Source of the DNA: Atriophallophorus winterbourni
Lineage: Eukaryota; Platyhelminthes; Trematoda; Plagiorchiida; Microphallidae
DNA: 64,000 bases
Reading direction: 5' to 3'
Assembly: GCA_013407085.1 (NCBI GenBank)
Contig: JACCGJ010016162.1
Span: 16,632-80,631, forward strand
Below the pieces are notes generated by a model. It was given only the letters and a program-made list of their open reading frames with translations, ran no database searches and was not told where the DNA came from. This document shows positions 22,951 to 36,225 of the stretch, piece after piece. Position 1 is the first letter of the stretch, and the number at the start of each line of letters is the position of its first letter. The position numbers and the translations under genes were made by a program.

Positions 22951-25104
22951 TTGGGACGGAGTGACCATGTGATGCTCGTGTTCGATTATGTCTGCAGTGC
23001 ATCGAGACACAGTGACGAATCTAAAATCATCCGTAGAGTCGACTTTTGGAGACTCAAAGAAGCACTTTGTGAGGTGAATGATGTTCAACTTGATTCTAGT
23101 GACTCAAATACACATTACAACTCTCTGATAAACTACCTTCAGATGCAAATCCAGTCGAAATCTCGATATATTCAGAGGAAAGATGTCCACACCCTCCGTT
23201 TCTCTGTTCGCAGCAGAACTAGAAAATGGATTTCATTGAAAAGGCGTGCTTGGGTTTCTCATTGCAATAACGTCACCCCTACATCTTGGCTACAATTTTG
23301 CAGAATACGTAACAGAGTCACCACCCTAATTCGGCAGGACAAAAAACAGTACCAGCAACATATGGTGGAACGAATGGAAGCGAATCCAAAACTATTGTAC
23401 AAAATTGTGAATGACAGAACCAAAGTTAAACCAGGTGTTTTCCCGATCATGACAGAAGAAGGTTTGACTGTCACAGTCCAAGAGACGGCGGATGTGCTTG
23501 CGTGCTTTTACTCTCAAGTCTACTGCCCTAAAAAGCAATTATTGCATCATGAATTATCAAACACTGTAGAACCACTAACTGAGCCCGTGATCGATCAACT
23601 GGTGGTAGAGCGACACTAACGTCGATTGAATACAAAGAAATCTCCCGGGGAGGACAATATTACCCCAGCGATTCTTCATGTGTGTTATAGAGAGCTTTCA
23701 AATAGCTTAGCGGCGGTTTTCATCCAGAGTCTTGGTGAAGGTTGTGTACCTTTGGCTTGGAAAGCGGGTGTGGTAACACCAATTTATAAAGGTGGCAGTC
23801 GTTCTGACGCAGCAAATTACAGACCTGTAACGATGCTACCATGTATTTTAAAAATTATGGAGCGCATTATATCTGAATGTATTGTGGGTCAGCTTGAAGC
23901 ACGAGGTCTTTTGTCAGCAGCACAACACGGGTTCCGCCGGACCAGATCTTGTCTTTCGAATTTACTGATCACACTAAATGATTGGACGATGTCGCTCGAT
24001 CAAGGCTATACGGTACATGCTTGTTATATTGATATTTCAAAGGCTTTTGACAAGGTCGACCACAGCTTGCTTCTGCAAAAGCTAGTGCGATATGGAATAA
24101 CAGGTAACTTACTATCGTGGCTAACAGATTATCTGACCGATCGGCACGTGCGATTTCGCATTGACGGAGTATTGTCGAAAAGTATCGATGTCACGAGCGG
24201 GGTGCCTCAAGGTTCAGTGCTCGGACCTATTCTTTTCCTGTTATATATAAATGATATAACTGAAATAGTGCGATGCAAGCTCGTTCTTTTTGCAGATGAC
24301 ATTAAAATATGGAAGCAAATCCGATCTAATGAAGATTGTTTAATGCTGCAAAACGACTTGGATGCTCTGTATCGCTGGTCTCTAGAGAATCAAATGCCTT
24401 TCAGCCTACGTAAATGTCATATGTTACAGCTTGGCCGTAACTGCGAATATACATACCATCTAGGCCACGATATCCTAAATTGGACCACCGCTGAAAAAGG
24501 ACCTCGGAATTTGGATTACTAATAACCTGAAACCGAGTATGCATTGTAGAAACGTGTTTAATCGGGCATGTGGTATATTAGGAATCCTGAGAAAAATTTT
24601 CGGACGGTTCTCACCCAAAACAATTCCTCGTATTTTGAATACTAACATCCATCCAACGATGGATTATTTGATCCCTGCCTGGGCACCGTGGTTGCGTAAA
24701 GACATCGAGATCTTGGATCGAATATACCACAAAGCTACAAAGTTAGTTGAAGGGATGCAGCGGGTCCCGTATCAAGAGCGAATGGCCATCCTTGGTTTGC
24801 GTGATTTTATACGAAAACGAATGAGGATCGACCTGATTCTGGCTTAAAAGATACTGCGGATCGAAAACCATCCGCTTAGCGAACTAATAAAAGTAAACTT
24901 CCCTCGAAATACACGCAGTCACGCGTGTTGCCTCGAAATACCGCACTCATGATTTGATTGTCGTCGCTATTTCTTCTCTGTGCCTATCTGCTTTCTATGC
25001 AATGCGCTACCGCGAGATGTTGTGAATGCAACGACAATTGATGTTTTCAAATCGAAATTGGATTCATACGTCAAACAAAACCCTGAATTTGGCCCGGTGT
25101 ATTG
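22951..25104 (+). pseudogene. CR1-like ORF2, reverse transcriptase and C-terminus
   Basis: Shows SPGEDNITPAIL, WKAGVVTPIYKGG, NYRPVTMLPCILKIMER, QHGFRRTRSC, CYIDISKAFDKVDH, TSGVPQGSVLGPILFLLY and LFADDIKIW, i.e. all RT palm motifs with intact FADD. A stop sits at 23617-23619 and a frameshift near 24520. The end reads LCNALPRDVVNATTIDVFKSKLD. Confidence 0.88.
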
Positions 25105-25234
25105 AAGCAACATGAACCAAGAAAAATATTAACAATGTGATTTTGATTAAATTTTTCTTTTTTGCAATAGTTGTCATCCAATGGTACGTGTAAAGCATTA
25201 GCTTTTTATCACCATAAAACCCGCTGAAGTCACG

Positions 25235-25605
25235 ACTATACAGTACTTATTCCCTTCGACTAAACTGTCGAAGGTATTTTTATTCTGTACGTGTATGCTT
25301 CACCAGGAACTCCCTACCCCGTAATGTTGCACATTCACCCAACTTGGATATATTAAAACTGAATTTGGACAATTTCATGACGACCAATCCTAACTTCGAA
25401 CCTATATATTTTACACCATAAAAGCTTTGAACTTCGAAAACAGTTTTTGTCATATGGATTTTTACTTGATTCCTGAACTGCTCAGTAAACAAACAAATCC
25501 CGTTTTTCTACCCATGTTATTCGTAATTCCCATATTATTCCGTGGTTTTTGTTAAACTACATGCTTTTTAGACCATTAAAATTGAGTTGAATTGAATTGA
25601 ACTGG
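25235..25605 (+). mobile_element. CR1-like 3' end with (TTGAA)n tail
   Basis: The plus strand reads RNSLPRNVAHSPNLDILKLN, the CR1 C-terminal segment. Untranslated sequence ending catgctttttagaccatt and a short ttgaattgaattgaa tail follow. The last 70 bp recur inverted at 30114-30190. Confidence 0.7.
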
Positions 25606-26880
25606 TAAATTTTGTGTAGCAAACCACTTAATGACCATTTTGATATCCTCAAGATGATCCTGTTCATCATGTGATCCGATAAACTTGACGTCATCCGCAA
25701 AAATATAGCAGGGACACTTAAACAACACTGCTAAATCATCGATGAAAATGAGGAAGAGTATTAGTCCGAGTATGGAACCATGTGGGACAACAATAACAAC
25801 TTTTACTTTCGACGAATACATACTGACTATGCTAACGCGAGAGAATCTATTGCTTGAAAAGCCTATTACCCACTTCTTCAGAAGACCATCGATACCCATA
25901 TAACCCAGTTTGGTTGCAAGCAATTTGTAGTTTACCGAATCAAAGGCCTTGTAAAAGTCCAAGTAAACAATTTCAAATTGTTGGCCCTCATATAGCCTCA
26001 TGGTGACCTCATTTAGAAAACACAAGAGGTTTGTTAGGCACGACTTCCCGTTAAGGAAGCCGTGCTGAGCAGATTTCAGCAACAAGCAATCAACTAGATG
26101 ATGACAGATCATATCCAAAAATAAGTTTCCCAAGGATTTCATAAAGGTTTGTACGAAGACATACATGTCATTAATTACAAACTTAGGACAGCTTGCCACC
26201 TTTATGTATTGGAATCACATCAGCCAGCTTTTAAATACTCGGGATATATCCATGTTGCAAGAAAGTGTTAAAAAGGTGACCCACAGTTTCTGCTAGTATT
26301 GGCGCCAGGTTCGTTATATTTTGAAGGTGAACGTCGCCAGGGCCAGCAGATTTATGGGGTTTTTTATGCAGGAGCTCGTTAAACCTCATCATCAGTGAAG
26401 GATAACTCCTCGAATGGAGTAATGAAATCTGGCCTTTTGATGACTGGCATGTTAAGCTGATCTATTTGGTGATCAAGCATCTGAACAGACTGGAAATGTT
26501 TGAGAAAGACCGAAGCCATTTCTTAATCTGAAACTATTTGGGGTCCGTTTCATGCTGAATGTTGCCAATCCAATCTCGCGTTTTGCCTTTGTATTGGACA
26601 TAACTATAATAACGTTTCGGGCACTGCTTTATATTGCACGCCAACCGTGATTCAAAGTCACGTTGTGCCTTTCGTTGGATTCCCGCAGCCTTATTTAGTA
26701 CCATTTTATACCTTGTCCAGGACCATTTTGTCTAATAAGCTTTTTTATTTTTCCAGGCACGGTCCTGCATTCTAATCATCAGTCGCATCGCAGGTGTCCA
26801 CCACTGTGGCTTCTTGCGTCGCTTGTCGTGCACAAAAGGAGCAAACCTATCTTACAATATAGACACACAGAGGTGTAGAA
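25606..26880 (-). pseudogene. CR1-like reverse transcriptase, decayed, opposite strand
   Basis: The minus strand gives LKSAQHGFLNGKSC, IVYLDFYKAFDSVNYKLL, IFADDVKF and, further upstream with stops, KSAGPGDVHLQNIT and KLADVIPIHKGGK, plus the RT-preceding linker up to about 26880. Its 3' part is cut at about 25605, where the tail of the plus-strand CR1 begins. The apparent C-terminus of this frame is therefore read from that tail. Confidence 0.75.
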
Positions 26881-27940
26881 GATGTCAGGTTGTTATCATA
26901 AATTTGGTAACCCGTAAGATCGAATTCGACGCAAATGTGTGAAGCATATACACAAAAATATAATGCTCAAACAGCAAACCAACAAAGCATATACATCTGT
27001 AGTTTTTCTTGCATTTTTCAAATGATTTCTCAACCGTTATAATATAACTCTACATGTGAATAGAACTCTACCATAATTTCCGCTATGCTGGGTGCTCAAC
27101 ATCATACTTTCTAAGAATTATTAGCGAGTGATTCACTTTTATTTAACTTCAGCTCAGCGCATCATAACTTGTGTTAATATAGTTGAATTCAGTGCCTTCC
27201 TACAGCTAATACTTTGAGGAATGTTTTTTTCTGGATATCATAGGTAGGTTCTATTTGCTGCAATGTTTTCACATTTTTTCACGGTATTTGAAATTTTCAT
27301 GAGAAATTTATCAAAATATTTGATAACAAGTGGCTACAAAATATCTGAATGTCGAAAATATTCTTGATTAGAAGGTCTATGTGGTAGTGTTTGATAATAT
27401 TCTTTTACAGCTATTTTATTATGTATCCTAATTTCTAGTTGTCTTAATATCGACTGATAAAAGTTTTAGGAAATTAATGAAATTTCCTGGTTCACTTGCC
27501 AAAAAATCCATATCTACGAATTTGACGAAACAACGACATTTTTTAGTTGATTCCTAGAAGCGATTTGTCGATTTATCCCATGTGGATGGATCATAATTTC
27601 ACTCAAATTGTTTCACACTACATTTGGAAGAAAATATCATCACAGCTTTTACAATATTCATTAAAGTGACGTCAATGGTGGCACTTTTCCAATCGATTTT
27701 TATTCAAAAACGTATACTATGAAACAACTGAAGTGGAATACTGTGAAGTAATTGTTATTTCGAAATTTTGCAGATATATGTGCTTTGCGTAAACATAAAA
27801 ATATATTAAGTGGTAGTAATTGCGTGAAGATTGAAGGGCATAACCTGCGGTTATTCACGATGCTTGAATCCTGAAATTGGCTATGAATTTTGCCGTGCGT
27901 TGCGAGATGTAGTCTAACTGTCGTATTTCACTTAGGGTGT
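26881..27940. other. AT-rich sequence, nothing recognised
   Basis: No coding or repeat signature was seen between the CR1 remnant and the Gypsy remnant. Confidence 0.4.
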
Positions 27941-27941
27941 A

Positions 27942-29120
27942 CTACTCAGAGGCCGAGGATAGCGCGTAGATCAATGGCTTGGGATTTATGAGTATCTCAA
28001 ATTTACGTCCTTTCAACAGGTGACGAAAAAGTTCAATACATAGATGCACCGGCATGAATTCGCGACCAAACGTAATATAGTTTTGCTTTGCGGGTTGTAG
28101 CTTCTTTGAGAAAAAAGCGACTGGTACTGAGTTGCCGTTCTTTCCATGTTGTAGCACGCCACCACCAGCAACAAAGGATGAATCTGTCAAAAGCGTGAGT
28201 GTGCTTTGTGGATAGGTGTGTGCTAGCAACACAATTTCGCCAACTTCCTGCTTGATATTCTGAAAAGCTGTTCTACCTGACTCGTCCGCTCGGAACAGCT
28301 TTTTTCAAGCTTTAGTAGGTCCGTCATGGGTTGGCATAGCTCTGAACACTTTGGGATAAAGCGGCAATAGTAATGGACCATGCCAAAAACCTACAAAGCT
28401 TGGTGAGTAAGTCAGGCAATAGAAACTTTATAATGGCGTCAATTTTATCGCTTAATACCCTCAGAGTTGACGTGATGGCTGAGAAAATCGATGGAATCCT
28501 GTCCGAGTTGCGTCTTGGAAGAATTGATGGCCACCTCGTAATGATGTGAGCGTTCGAACAGTAGTTTGAAGTTTTGTATGTGTTCCTCGGGGGAACGACT
28601 AGCAACCAGTACGTCGTCGATGTAGACGAATACGAAATCCAGTCCATGCTTAACCTGGTCCATTAAACGTTGGATAGTTTGCGAAGCGTTGCGCAGTTCA
28701 AATTTCATGCGTACAAACTCAAAGAGACCGAATGTTGCGGTCAATGCAGTTTTAAGCACGTCCACTGGGTGTATCGGACTTTGGTTACGCACGAACAAGA
28801 TCTATCTCGCTAAACAGTCGCTTATGATGCAGGAACATGGATAAATCATTAAAATGCGGGATTGAATACCTATCCGGGTTCGTGAGCTTATTCAGAGCTC
28901 CATAATCCCTGCAAGTTCTCCAGTCGTTAACTATCTTCTTAGGAACAATGTGTAGTGGACTCGCCCACGTGCTGTTGAAAGGGCAGATATTTTCCGTTTG
29001 CAACATACGCCCGAAATCACTTCGATCGATGTTGACCTTATAATAGAATAGAGAAAAGTGCAGTGCTCTTGTTCGCTGCCTGTTGATGTTCTCGCTTCGG
29101 CGGTACAAATATAAACGAAA
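27942..29120 (-). pseudogene. Ty3/Gypsy LTR retrotransposon pol fragment (RT and RNase H)
   Basis: The minus strand carries, over three frames, RT segments NSTWASPLHIVPKK, WRTCRDYGALNKLT, FGLFEFVRMKFELRNASQT and the catalytic VYIDDVLVAS. Next come FLSHHVNSEGI and the RNase H start TLLTDSSFVAGGGVLQ with VAFFSKKLQPAKQNY. Frameshifts and stops show it is dead. No LTRs were identified around it. Confidence 0.85.
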
Positions 29121-29125
29121 AACAC

Positions 29126-30113
29126 ACTTTATTTTCTTTTTAACCCATTAAAACTTTGAATTACTTTTTGTTGTTAATGTAATGTATTTTGCTTTGAACT
29201 TTGAATCCTCTTTTTAGTTGATTCGCGCTATTTGATTTTTTAAACTAATCGGGCGACGAAGATTAATCAATATACACGTGGAGCTGACAGATTTTCAAAT
29301 CACGTTAGCGAAAGATAGAGTAAATAGAAGTGTACAATAATAAATGTGTAGAGACACAGGTCTTCTAAATTATTTAATCTAAAATAAAATCTATTCTATT
29401 TTTGATCTATCGGAGAAGTCATTATATTTGAGTTCAACGAGGCATGAGATAACTACAACATCAAACCAGACTAAATTGAAGAAGCTAAAGGCGAGTGGAA
29501 TATTTTAAGAATCACTACATTTAATTTACCAGAAATATTTTTTGCCAGATGCCACTGTTACATTAGTTGATAAAATAAAGTCTGAAGTTTAATGTGGGAT
29601 ACGATAAATGAAGATTGATAATGGATGTCAGCTTATCCATTTAAGTTATCAAGGACATTAGAATACGTGATTTTGAGGCGTGTCCCGTAAATTGGCCACA
29701 GTGTTCAACTGCAATCACTGTAAGTGGGTTTCGAAATAAAATGCTTACTATTAAACGCTGCCCATCGCACTAACCCAAACAAGTCGTTATGGTTATGAAA
29801 TTTTCACTCAATTGAACAAAATAAGCTGATAAATTACGTATATAAATGTTTTTTAGTGTAATATGTTTTGTCCGAAAAATACACCTTTTAGAAAAACGAC
29901 AAAAAATAAATTCATATGTGATAAATTAAGCGATTTTTACATAACGTATTCCAACGATAGAAATTCTGGATGCTGGATAGGCCGTTAACTAGTTACAGTC
30001 ATGCAGAGTGAACTGAAGTGAATGCTGTTTTCTCTAGCTCGTAAACTAAAACATCGATATCCCTTTTATTCACATATTTCTAAATCTGGATTTACGGGAG
30101 TATATTCCAGATA
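29126..30113. other. AT-rich sequence, nothing recognised
   Basis: No open frame of note and no shared repeat block was seen. Confidence 0.4.
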
Positions 30114-30250
30114 TATTCAATTCAATTCAATTCAATTCAATTCAATGGTCTAAAAAGCACATAGCTTTACAAAAACCACAGAATAATATGCGATTGTAGA
30201 TCATTGGCTAGTTTTTTATTAGTGTCAAACTTTTAATTTGTATTCAAAGT
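30114..30250 (-). mobile_element. CR1-like 3' end with (TTGAA)n tail
   Basis: ATTCA pentamers at about 30114-30145, then ggtctaaaaagcac and aaaaaccacagaataatatg. This is the inverse of the 3' end at 25530-25600, so it is the tail of the same family on the minus strand. The coding part has been lost or is unrecognisable. Confidence 0.65.
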
Positions 30251-31829
30251 GCAATTGAAATCTAGTCATGTATTTTTAATGCACGAGAAGAAAGTAACTT
30301 ATTCTTTCGAACACGATTATAATGTATACAAGATCGCATGTCAATCACGCAAAATACAGTGTAGCGGTACTCATAGTGCCTGAACCGGAGTAATGGATGT
30401 AAACTTGTGATAGTGTTGTCATGTTGTCTGTACAGCAGAAAAGAGAACTAAGAGTACTTGCATTTATTTTAATTCAAACTCGAGCGGAATACTTGGGGAA
30501 GACACCTGCCGTCATTCGGATGTTATATGAAATTGGGCGATCATTCACAGTAGGTACCCGTGAGATATTTAAAAAAATGTTCCGCGGGATATATGAGAAC
30601 TTATATGAATACGATTCAATGTGCGGTCAATTAAAGAGAAAGCTGAACTAAATGTCTCTATTTGTACAATTTTAGTCAATATCCGCGGTATGCAAGTATA
30701 TGATTTCATGATACAAGTTTCATTGATTTATGGTGACAAAAAGCACAGAGCTCGACAGTTAACATAGCATAGAAAATATCAGTTCATAAAAGATAAATAA
30801 CACATAATCATGTTTTGTCATGTATTTATTGCTTCTTTTGCTAGTTCCGGATTGCTGCAACGAATTTGTTGTTGTCCCCACGCAACATCAGGAAGTGTTT
30901 GTGAGGCCGATGCTTTTTAAACTAAACTGAGTAAGGGAGTAAGATATTTTCTACATCTTGGACAGACAGTATAATACATGCAGCAGGCTGAGTGAGTTTG
31001 GGGGTCTAAATAATTGGGTGAACGAAGCATTTTAGGCGGTAATACCTAAGGATTGGCAAAAATCATTCAATTGCTTCATGTCATCTGCCTCGTTGCTTTA
31101 GCGACAGTGCTGTTGATTCAATGACATTGCTGCAAATTACCGTTAGAACTTCAAATTTTTTCTCCCGGGTAATTTTCGGATTAAACTCTTCTGTCCTGGC
31201 TTATACACATCATTTGTTAATTTAAAACTTTCATTGGCTTCACTACTGGTTCGTTCCGCGGAAATAGTGGTTGTACCCAGTTGTTTAATAGTTTAATAGT
31301 TCAATAGTTTATTACGGTATAAGAACCTAAGAGCTTGTAAAAACCACAGAATAGATTGAGCGGTGGGTCGAAAAAGCAGAGAAAAAATGTTTGAGTTTCC
31401 AAGGCCTTATAGAGGCCCACATTCGCGTTTTGCCTGCACCATCAATGGATTTTTGTGACATTTGGACGGGACGGGCGTCACCTCAAGACACAGATACCTA
31501 CCACATCCTTCGGAACAGAGTTATTCGAAACTGCGGTTGTTTGGACTTCCGATACTGGAATCTGGCAGAGTTAGCGGGTTTGTAACGAAAATGCAAGTGG
31601 CACAGAAAGAGAACTTACCGTGCTCACGAGCTAGTGAGTTAGGAAAAATACGGTAGGGGTTTTAAAAAATGAAAATAGTGTTCACTGGGTACTTGTGTCT
31701 TGGGAGTGGGAGAATTCATGGAGGTGAGAATAGAGGAGACCTTTGAATGAACCGAAAGAAGCAGCCTCAAAAAGCGTGCCTGGGAGAGTGTTACACTAAC
31801 TGCAAACTCTCAGGGAGAAAAAGCCGTGT

Positions 31830-33209
31830 CAATATTCATGCCGGCTCTGTTGGTTTTAGCTCATGTCCTCGGAAGTTAGTGCTTGGAGGGAAAACGAATA
31901 GTGAGTTGCATGGATGGGTGGGGTCAGTCAAAATCCATTGGGTAAGTAACATGTCACCGCGGAGAAGACGGTAGGTAACGGAGAATATATCTAAACCGCA
32001 TAACCTTCCTCTTAAGACAGGCTGTGCATACCATGGACAATCTTTTTCGCACATCGCTGGGCCTTTTCGAGAAGGGACATAACTTTTCATAGGCAAGGCT
32101 GCCAATCCTGTGCAGCGTATTCCAAGTGTGGGCGGATGTAGACATTCAGCTGTGTCCGGAAGAGAAACCGGTCATACCTGCCGGAAGCGCGGCGAAGTAA
32201 GCCAATGTTGCGATTGGCTGCAGCTGAGGCTCGTTCGCATTGCGTGATGTAACCAAAATCGTGCGGGATGATGATACAGAGATCCTTATATTGTCGAACC
32301 CTCTGAATTACTGCTGTACCCAAACTGTAAACGACTGGATCAGAATGTCGGATGGGGTGAACGCTACACTTGGAGGTGTTAAATGGGAGATGAATTCTTA
32401 AAGACCAGCTGTGTAAGCGATCTAAGCCACCTTGTAGGGCATGTGAATCCGTTGGCGATTTTAGTGAGCGCCAGATTTTGAGATCGTCCGCCAAATTGGA
32501 GGAACGGCGATTCAATGTTCTGGCCAATGTCATTGATGAAAATGATGAAGAGTCGGGGACCAAGAACGGAGCCTTATGGCAGACCGCACTTGATTGGGAA
32601 GCGGGCTGAATGGCAATCACTCATTAGAACACAGAGGGAGCGGTCACGAAGAAAGTACTTCATTCAGGACATTAAGGATGACCCAACGCCGCAAGAGGCA
32701 AGTTTGAGTAACAGATACACGTGGTCGACGTGGTCGAATGCCTCGGAAAAATCCAAAAATATTGCATCGACACCAATGACTTAGTCAACGAATTTTGTCC
32801 AGTCATCCCGTGCAAGAAGCAAGTTGGAAGTGCACGAACGGCTGGCGCGAAAGCCGTGGTATTGTGTGATTAATAGTCGATTAGTTTTAAGATGTGAGAC
32901 AAGGTGGTCAGAGATTATGCTATCTACGTCTTTAGAAAAGACTGGCAAAGGCACTATAGGGCGATAATTTGCGGGATCCGACCGGATACCACCATTAATG
33001 ATAGACGTGAGAACACCTTCATTCCAAGCTTGGGGGACTGTAGCGAAGCCCATACAACGTTGAAAATACGTGGCAAGTATATTAGATATGTGCAATGCGG
33101 CTACTTTCAGGATATTAGGGTGGATGCCGTCGAGTCCTGGTGAAGAGTATTGCCGTAGACATGAAATCTTCTTGCGGACCGCATCAGGGGTAAACGTTAT
33201 TTCCGGCAT
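31830..33209 (-). pseudogene. CR1-like reverse transcriptase remnant
   Basis: Reads SSPGLDGIHPNILK, WNEGVLTSIINGGIRSDPANY, QYHGFRASRSC, ADDLKIW, RVRQYKDLCI and YIRPHLEYA. The region around motif B is broken at 32620-32780. The C-terminal segment (RGHELKPTEPA...) follows at 31960-31830. Confidence 0.85.
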
Positions 33210-33603
33210 TTCCTATTCGTCATGTGAGGGACAAGAAAAATGGTAGGAGTTTTCAGGATAAATAGGGTTGGAAATTGGGGTGTAGTGTTCAGACAACATG
33301 TTTGCAGCTTCCGATGCGGTCGATGTGAGACCGTTTACGCTGCATAGGTAGGGAAACCCAAGTTTAACTACTTGTCTCTGATTCACAAATTAGAACAAAC
33401 TTCTTGGGTTGTCCAAAAACGTGTTACAGATGTGCATTTCATACTGACATTTGTCTTGGCAGCTGAGATATTTGCAACGATTTCCCAATGACCTATAAAT
33501 ATCCCAGTCATTTTGATTTCGTCCTGTGTTGTAACACCGCCATGCTAAGTTTCGTTGTGCTATTGCATTGCGTGTTGTGCTGCGAAGGAATAATCTGGGT
33601 TTT

Positions 33604-34300
33604 TTAACGGATGGGCTTTTCGTGACTCGTAAGAGGTAGCAGCGCGTGCCACTGAGTTAAAATCAGGGTCCATGCAAAATCGATCTGGTCAAATAGTAAT
33701 AAATCACATGAATTAGCTGCGACGAATTGGTGAAACAGACCTAGACCTAGGCTTTTAGGACGAGTTTCGTTGAAGTAATCCATGAAACAGACAACGGTGA
33801 ATGTCAAGACAACATGATCGCTGTGGCCCAAAGGAGGGTTATTAACTCTTCGTTGGTGATGATGAGATCCAGAACGGATGGTGTATTTGTGCCCCGAAAC
33901 CGAGTAGCTTCGTGAACCTGATTGTTTAATGGATGGGTTGCAAATATTTCGGACAACGCGGTGGCAAATGTGTGAAAGGCATGTTCACCATAATAGTCGC
34001 AACATTTAAAGTCTACCATTATCAGTATGTGGTAGAATGTTTTACTTAAAGCACGTCGAAGTGATGACAGAAGGGAGGAATCGAACAATAGCGTATTACT
34101 GAGAGATCTAAAAACAAATGATATCAGGAGAAGACTGTCTTGCTTTAGTGAGATTTGGAACCAAAGAACATCAGAGTCACCTAACGCAGGGTCAGATAAT
34201 GGTTCAGAGCGAAGCGATTCCTGATGATAAAACAGCACTCCACCTCCTCTAGTACAGTCAGGGCGAATTAATGACATATTTTGAAGGGTGAGTTCCGCAT
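33604..34300 (-). pseudogene. CR1-like endonuclease remnant
   Basis: Reads LIRPDCTRGGGVLFYHQESL, HILIMVDFKCCDYYG, RGTNTPSVLDLIITNEE and GHSDHVVLTF. The GDF catalytic triplet has become VDF and the frame is broken at the SDH motif. Confidence 0.8.
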
Positions 34301-34301
34301 C

Positions 34302-35570
34302 TTACACTATGCTTGATAACCACGTCTCGTTAATGTCTACTAGGTACCGTGAGTACAGGGAATTGCGGTAACGGAGTTCCGGAAGTTTTCTCATGAAACC
34401 AGCAGCATTTGTGTAACAGCATGAATGGCTGCGCGATTGCAGGGTATGAGGTGTGGTGAAGGGGTGTGCAGTTATTCTACTGGTCTCACTGAAATCGGCA
34501 ACGCGGATTTTTTTAAGCGTTCGTTTGAAGTACGTTAGCAGACTGATTTCTTCTGGGTGCGACCGATGATTGCGGACGAGGTCTTGGTTTGTCAACTGCG
34601 GAGCGAAGACGGACCTCTGTAGTTGCAAAGCGTTTTTTATCATGCCACAAACGCAAAGCATCATTAACTATATCTTCTGATTGGAAGGTAATTTTCAGGG
34701 TATTGCTCTTGCAGCAGGAGGACGTAGGAAGGTGTCTCACGGCAGTCGTCAATGTTCCGTGAATTTTGCTGAGTTCTTGGATGTAGCAACACTGAGAACA
34801 GTCGTCTAAAGTGCTTTTAGCTAAATCATAACTTCCAAGTTCAGGCACATCGTGGACAAAAATGCTGCGTTTATCGTTTGAAGATTTCTAATCGAAGATA
34901 TCTTGCTTTTGCATCTGCATCTGAGGCCAAGAAACGTCAGGTAAATACGAACATACAAATTTATATTTCGAGGAAGGTGGGACAAGAGCAAGACCTCCTC
35001 AACCTTCTCATTGGAGTCAAGAGTGATTCGGAGTAGACGTGGCGCGTCCACGTGAGGCGAGTTTGAGTGTATGGAAAGACGTACTAAAGAAACCGGGTTT
35101 ACATCAAGTTTCAGTTTTTCACAGAGAGCTCGCCATTGTTGCACATAATCTTGTCTGCGTTCTTGAAAGCATGGAGATACACTTTCCGGCACATTTGTAC
35201 ATATAATGGTCAGGGATTGCATGTTCTTGTGATTGGACTTTGGAACCGCAGGCAGTTTCCCAGCGTTGTTTGGTTATGGCTTCACGTGTGAGGCAGTGTG
35301 TGATTTTGTTGATCGGTTCACACTTAGCAATACCAGATTATCCTCAGGACTTGTGCAAGCAGGTGGAGAGTCTGTTTCCAGTTGAGACTCGAGGCGTAGC
35401 AGTTTGGAGAATATAGCACCACAAGGGGCCGGAAATGATGATATGGACGTGTTAGCTGTTGCATCCGCGTAAGTAGTTTTCTGAGGGGGTCCTTAGCTGG
35501 TTTCAAGTTCGTTGATTCGTCGTGAACAAATAATTTACGCTTTTTCTACAGCGTTTATCGCCATTTTCCC
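34302..35570 (-). pseudogene. CR1-like ORF1 remnant
   Basis: Reads SLTIICTNVPESVSPC, LVRLSIHSNSPHVDAPRLLR and a second segment with STLDDCSQCCYIQELSKIHGTL...LKITFQSEDIVNDALRLWHDK. It aligns by eye with the two RRM-like segments of the plus-strand ORF1 (SLSVICTNVKESGESLL, IRLTRHSTSPHSDQPRLLR). Several frame breaks. Confidence 0.65.
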
Positions 35571-36205
35571 CTTCGGTGCCGTGCTCTACAAGCAACGCAG
35601 AAGAAAAATATCTTTCATTTTTCACTGTGTCAAAGAATCGCAGAACGACTAAGAAGTATTTTTGCATCGCAGGTGCTGCAAAGTATCCCAGCTATCCCGC
35701 TGGATGGAAGGATAGTCATCATTAACATCCTGGGTACATTTTGCGAATTTATTCCATTTAATCATCGTATCAACGCGGCCCATTATGTTTGAGAAATATT
35801 GTAATTGGTTGCACTGATAAAACACAATTATTTCGCAGCGTAACCACAATCTGAACGGAAGATGAATCGAATGAGTTGCACAATAAAACTTTATCTGCAA
35901 TCCTTCGAGGTAAATTTGTATCGCGCGCCAAGGTCGATCACGGAGAGGGGCTTGATTGATTTCCAAATCGAGGAGACTTTTAGATGTAGTTACAGCTTCC
36001 CTGTAAGACATTCGGTTCACACGATTAAGGGCTGTGTTTTAAAATAACATCTTCGCTTGCTGCCATGCACGCGATTTGAAAAAAACATTAACTTTTCTTT
36101 AAATAGTTTAAAGCCCGTCTCTGCAGTCAATATGCGTCTTTCCGTAACCGAATCAGAGTTTTCAACTCCTGCTTAATCACTTCAGACTTTTACTCTGCAT
36201 AGATT

Positions 36206-36225
36206 ATAGATAGATAGATAGATCT
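36206..36225. repeat. (GATA)n microsatellite, about 20 bp
   Basis: tatagatagatagatagat immediately next to SINE-like fragments. Confidence 0.85.

Larger units (their letters stand above)
20560..25230 (+). mobile_element. Long CR1-like non-LTR retrotransposon, decayed
   Basis: Contains, in order, ORF1 (PHD-type finger and two RRM-like segments), an apurinic-type endonuclease, a full RT and the CR1 C-terminal segment, all on the plus strand. Only a few stops and one frameshift interrupt it, so it is relatively young. The 3' end beyond 25104 is untranslated. Its exact end is obscured by another CR1 3' fragment that follows at once. Confidence 0.8.
31285..35570 (-). mobile_element. Long CR1-like non-LTR retrotransposon, decayed
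   Basis: Minus-strand order from high to low coordinates is ORF1, endonuclease, RT, C-terminal segment and untranslated 3' end. The end has gtggtttttacaagc close to a repeated ttgaactattaaacta tail (31287-31312). ggtttttaca resembles the 3' ends at 25530 and 30170, so it is the same broad family. Confidence 0.75.

Noticed and set aside
30421..30651. 76-codon plus-strand frame (starts MLSVQQKREL)
   Set aside because: Looks mildly protein-like but has no recognised family, neighbours or conserved signal. Left as a chance frame.
31391..31974. Plus-strand frames of 64-75 codons
   Set aside because: Antisense of the CR1-like 3' region on minus.
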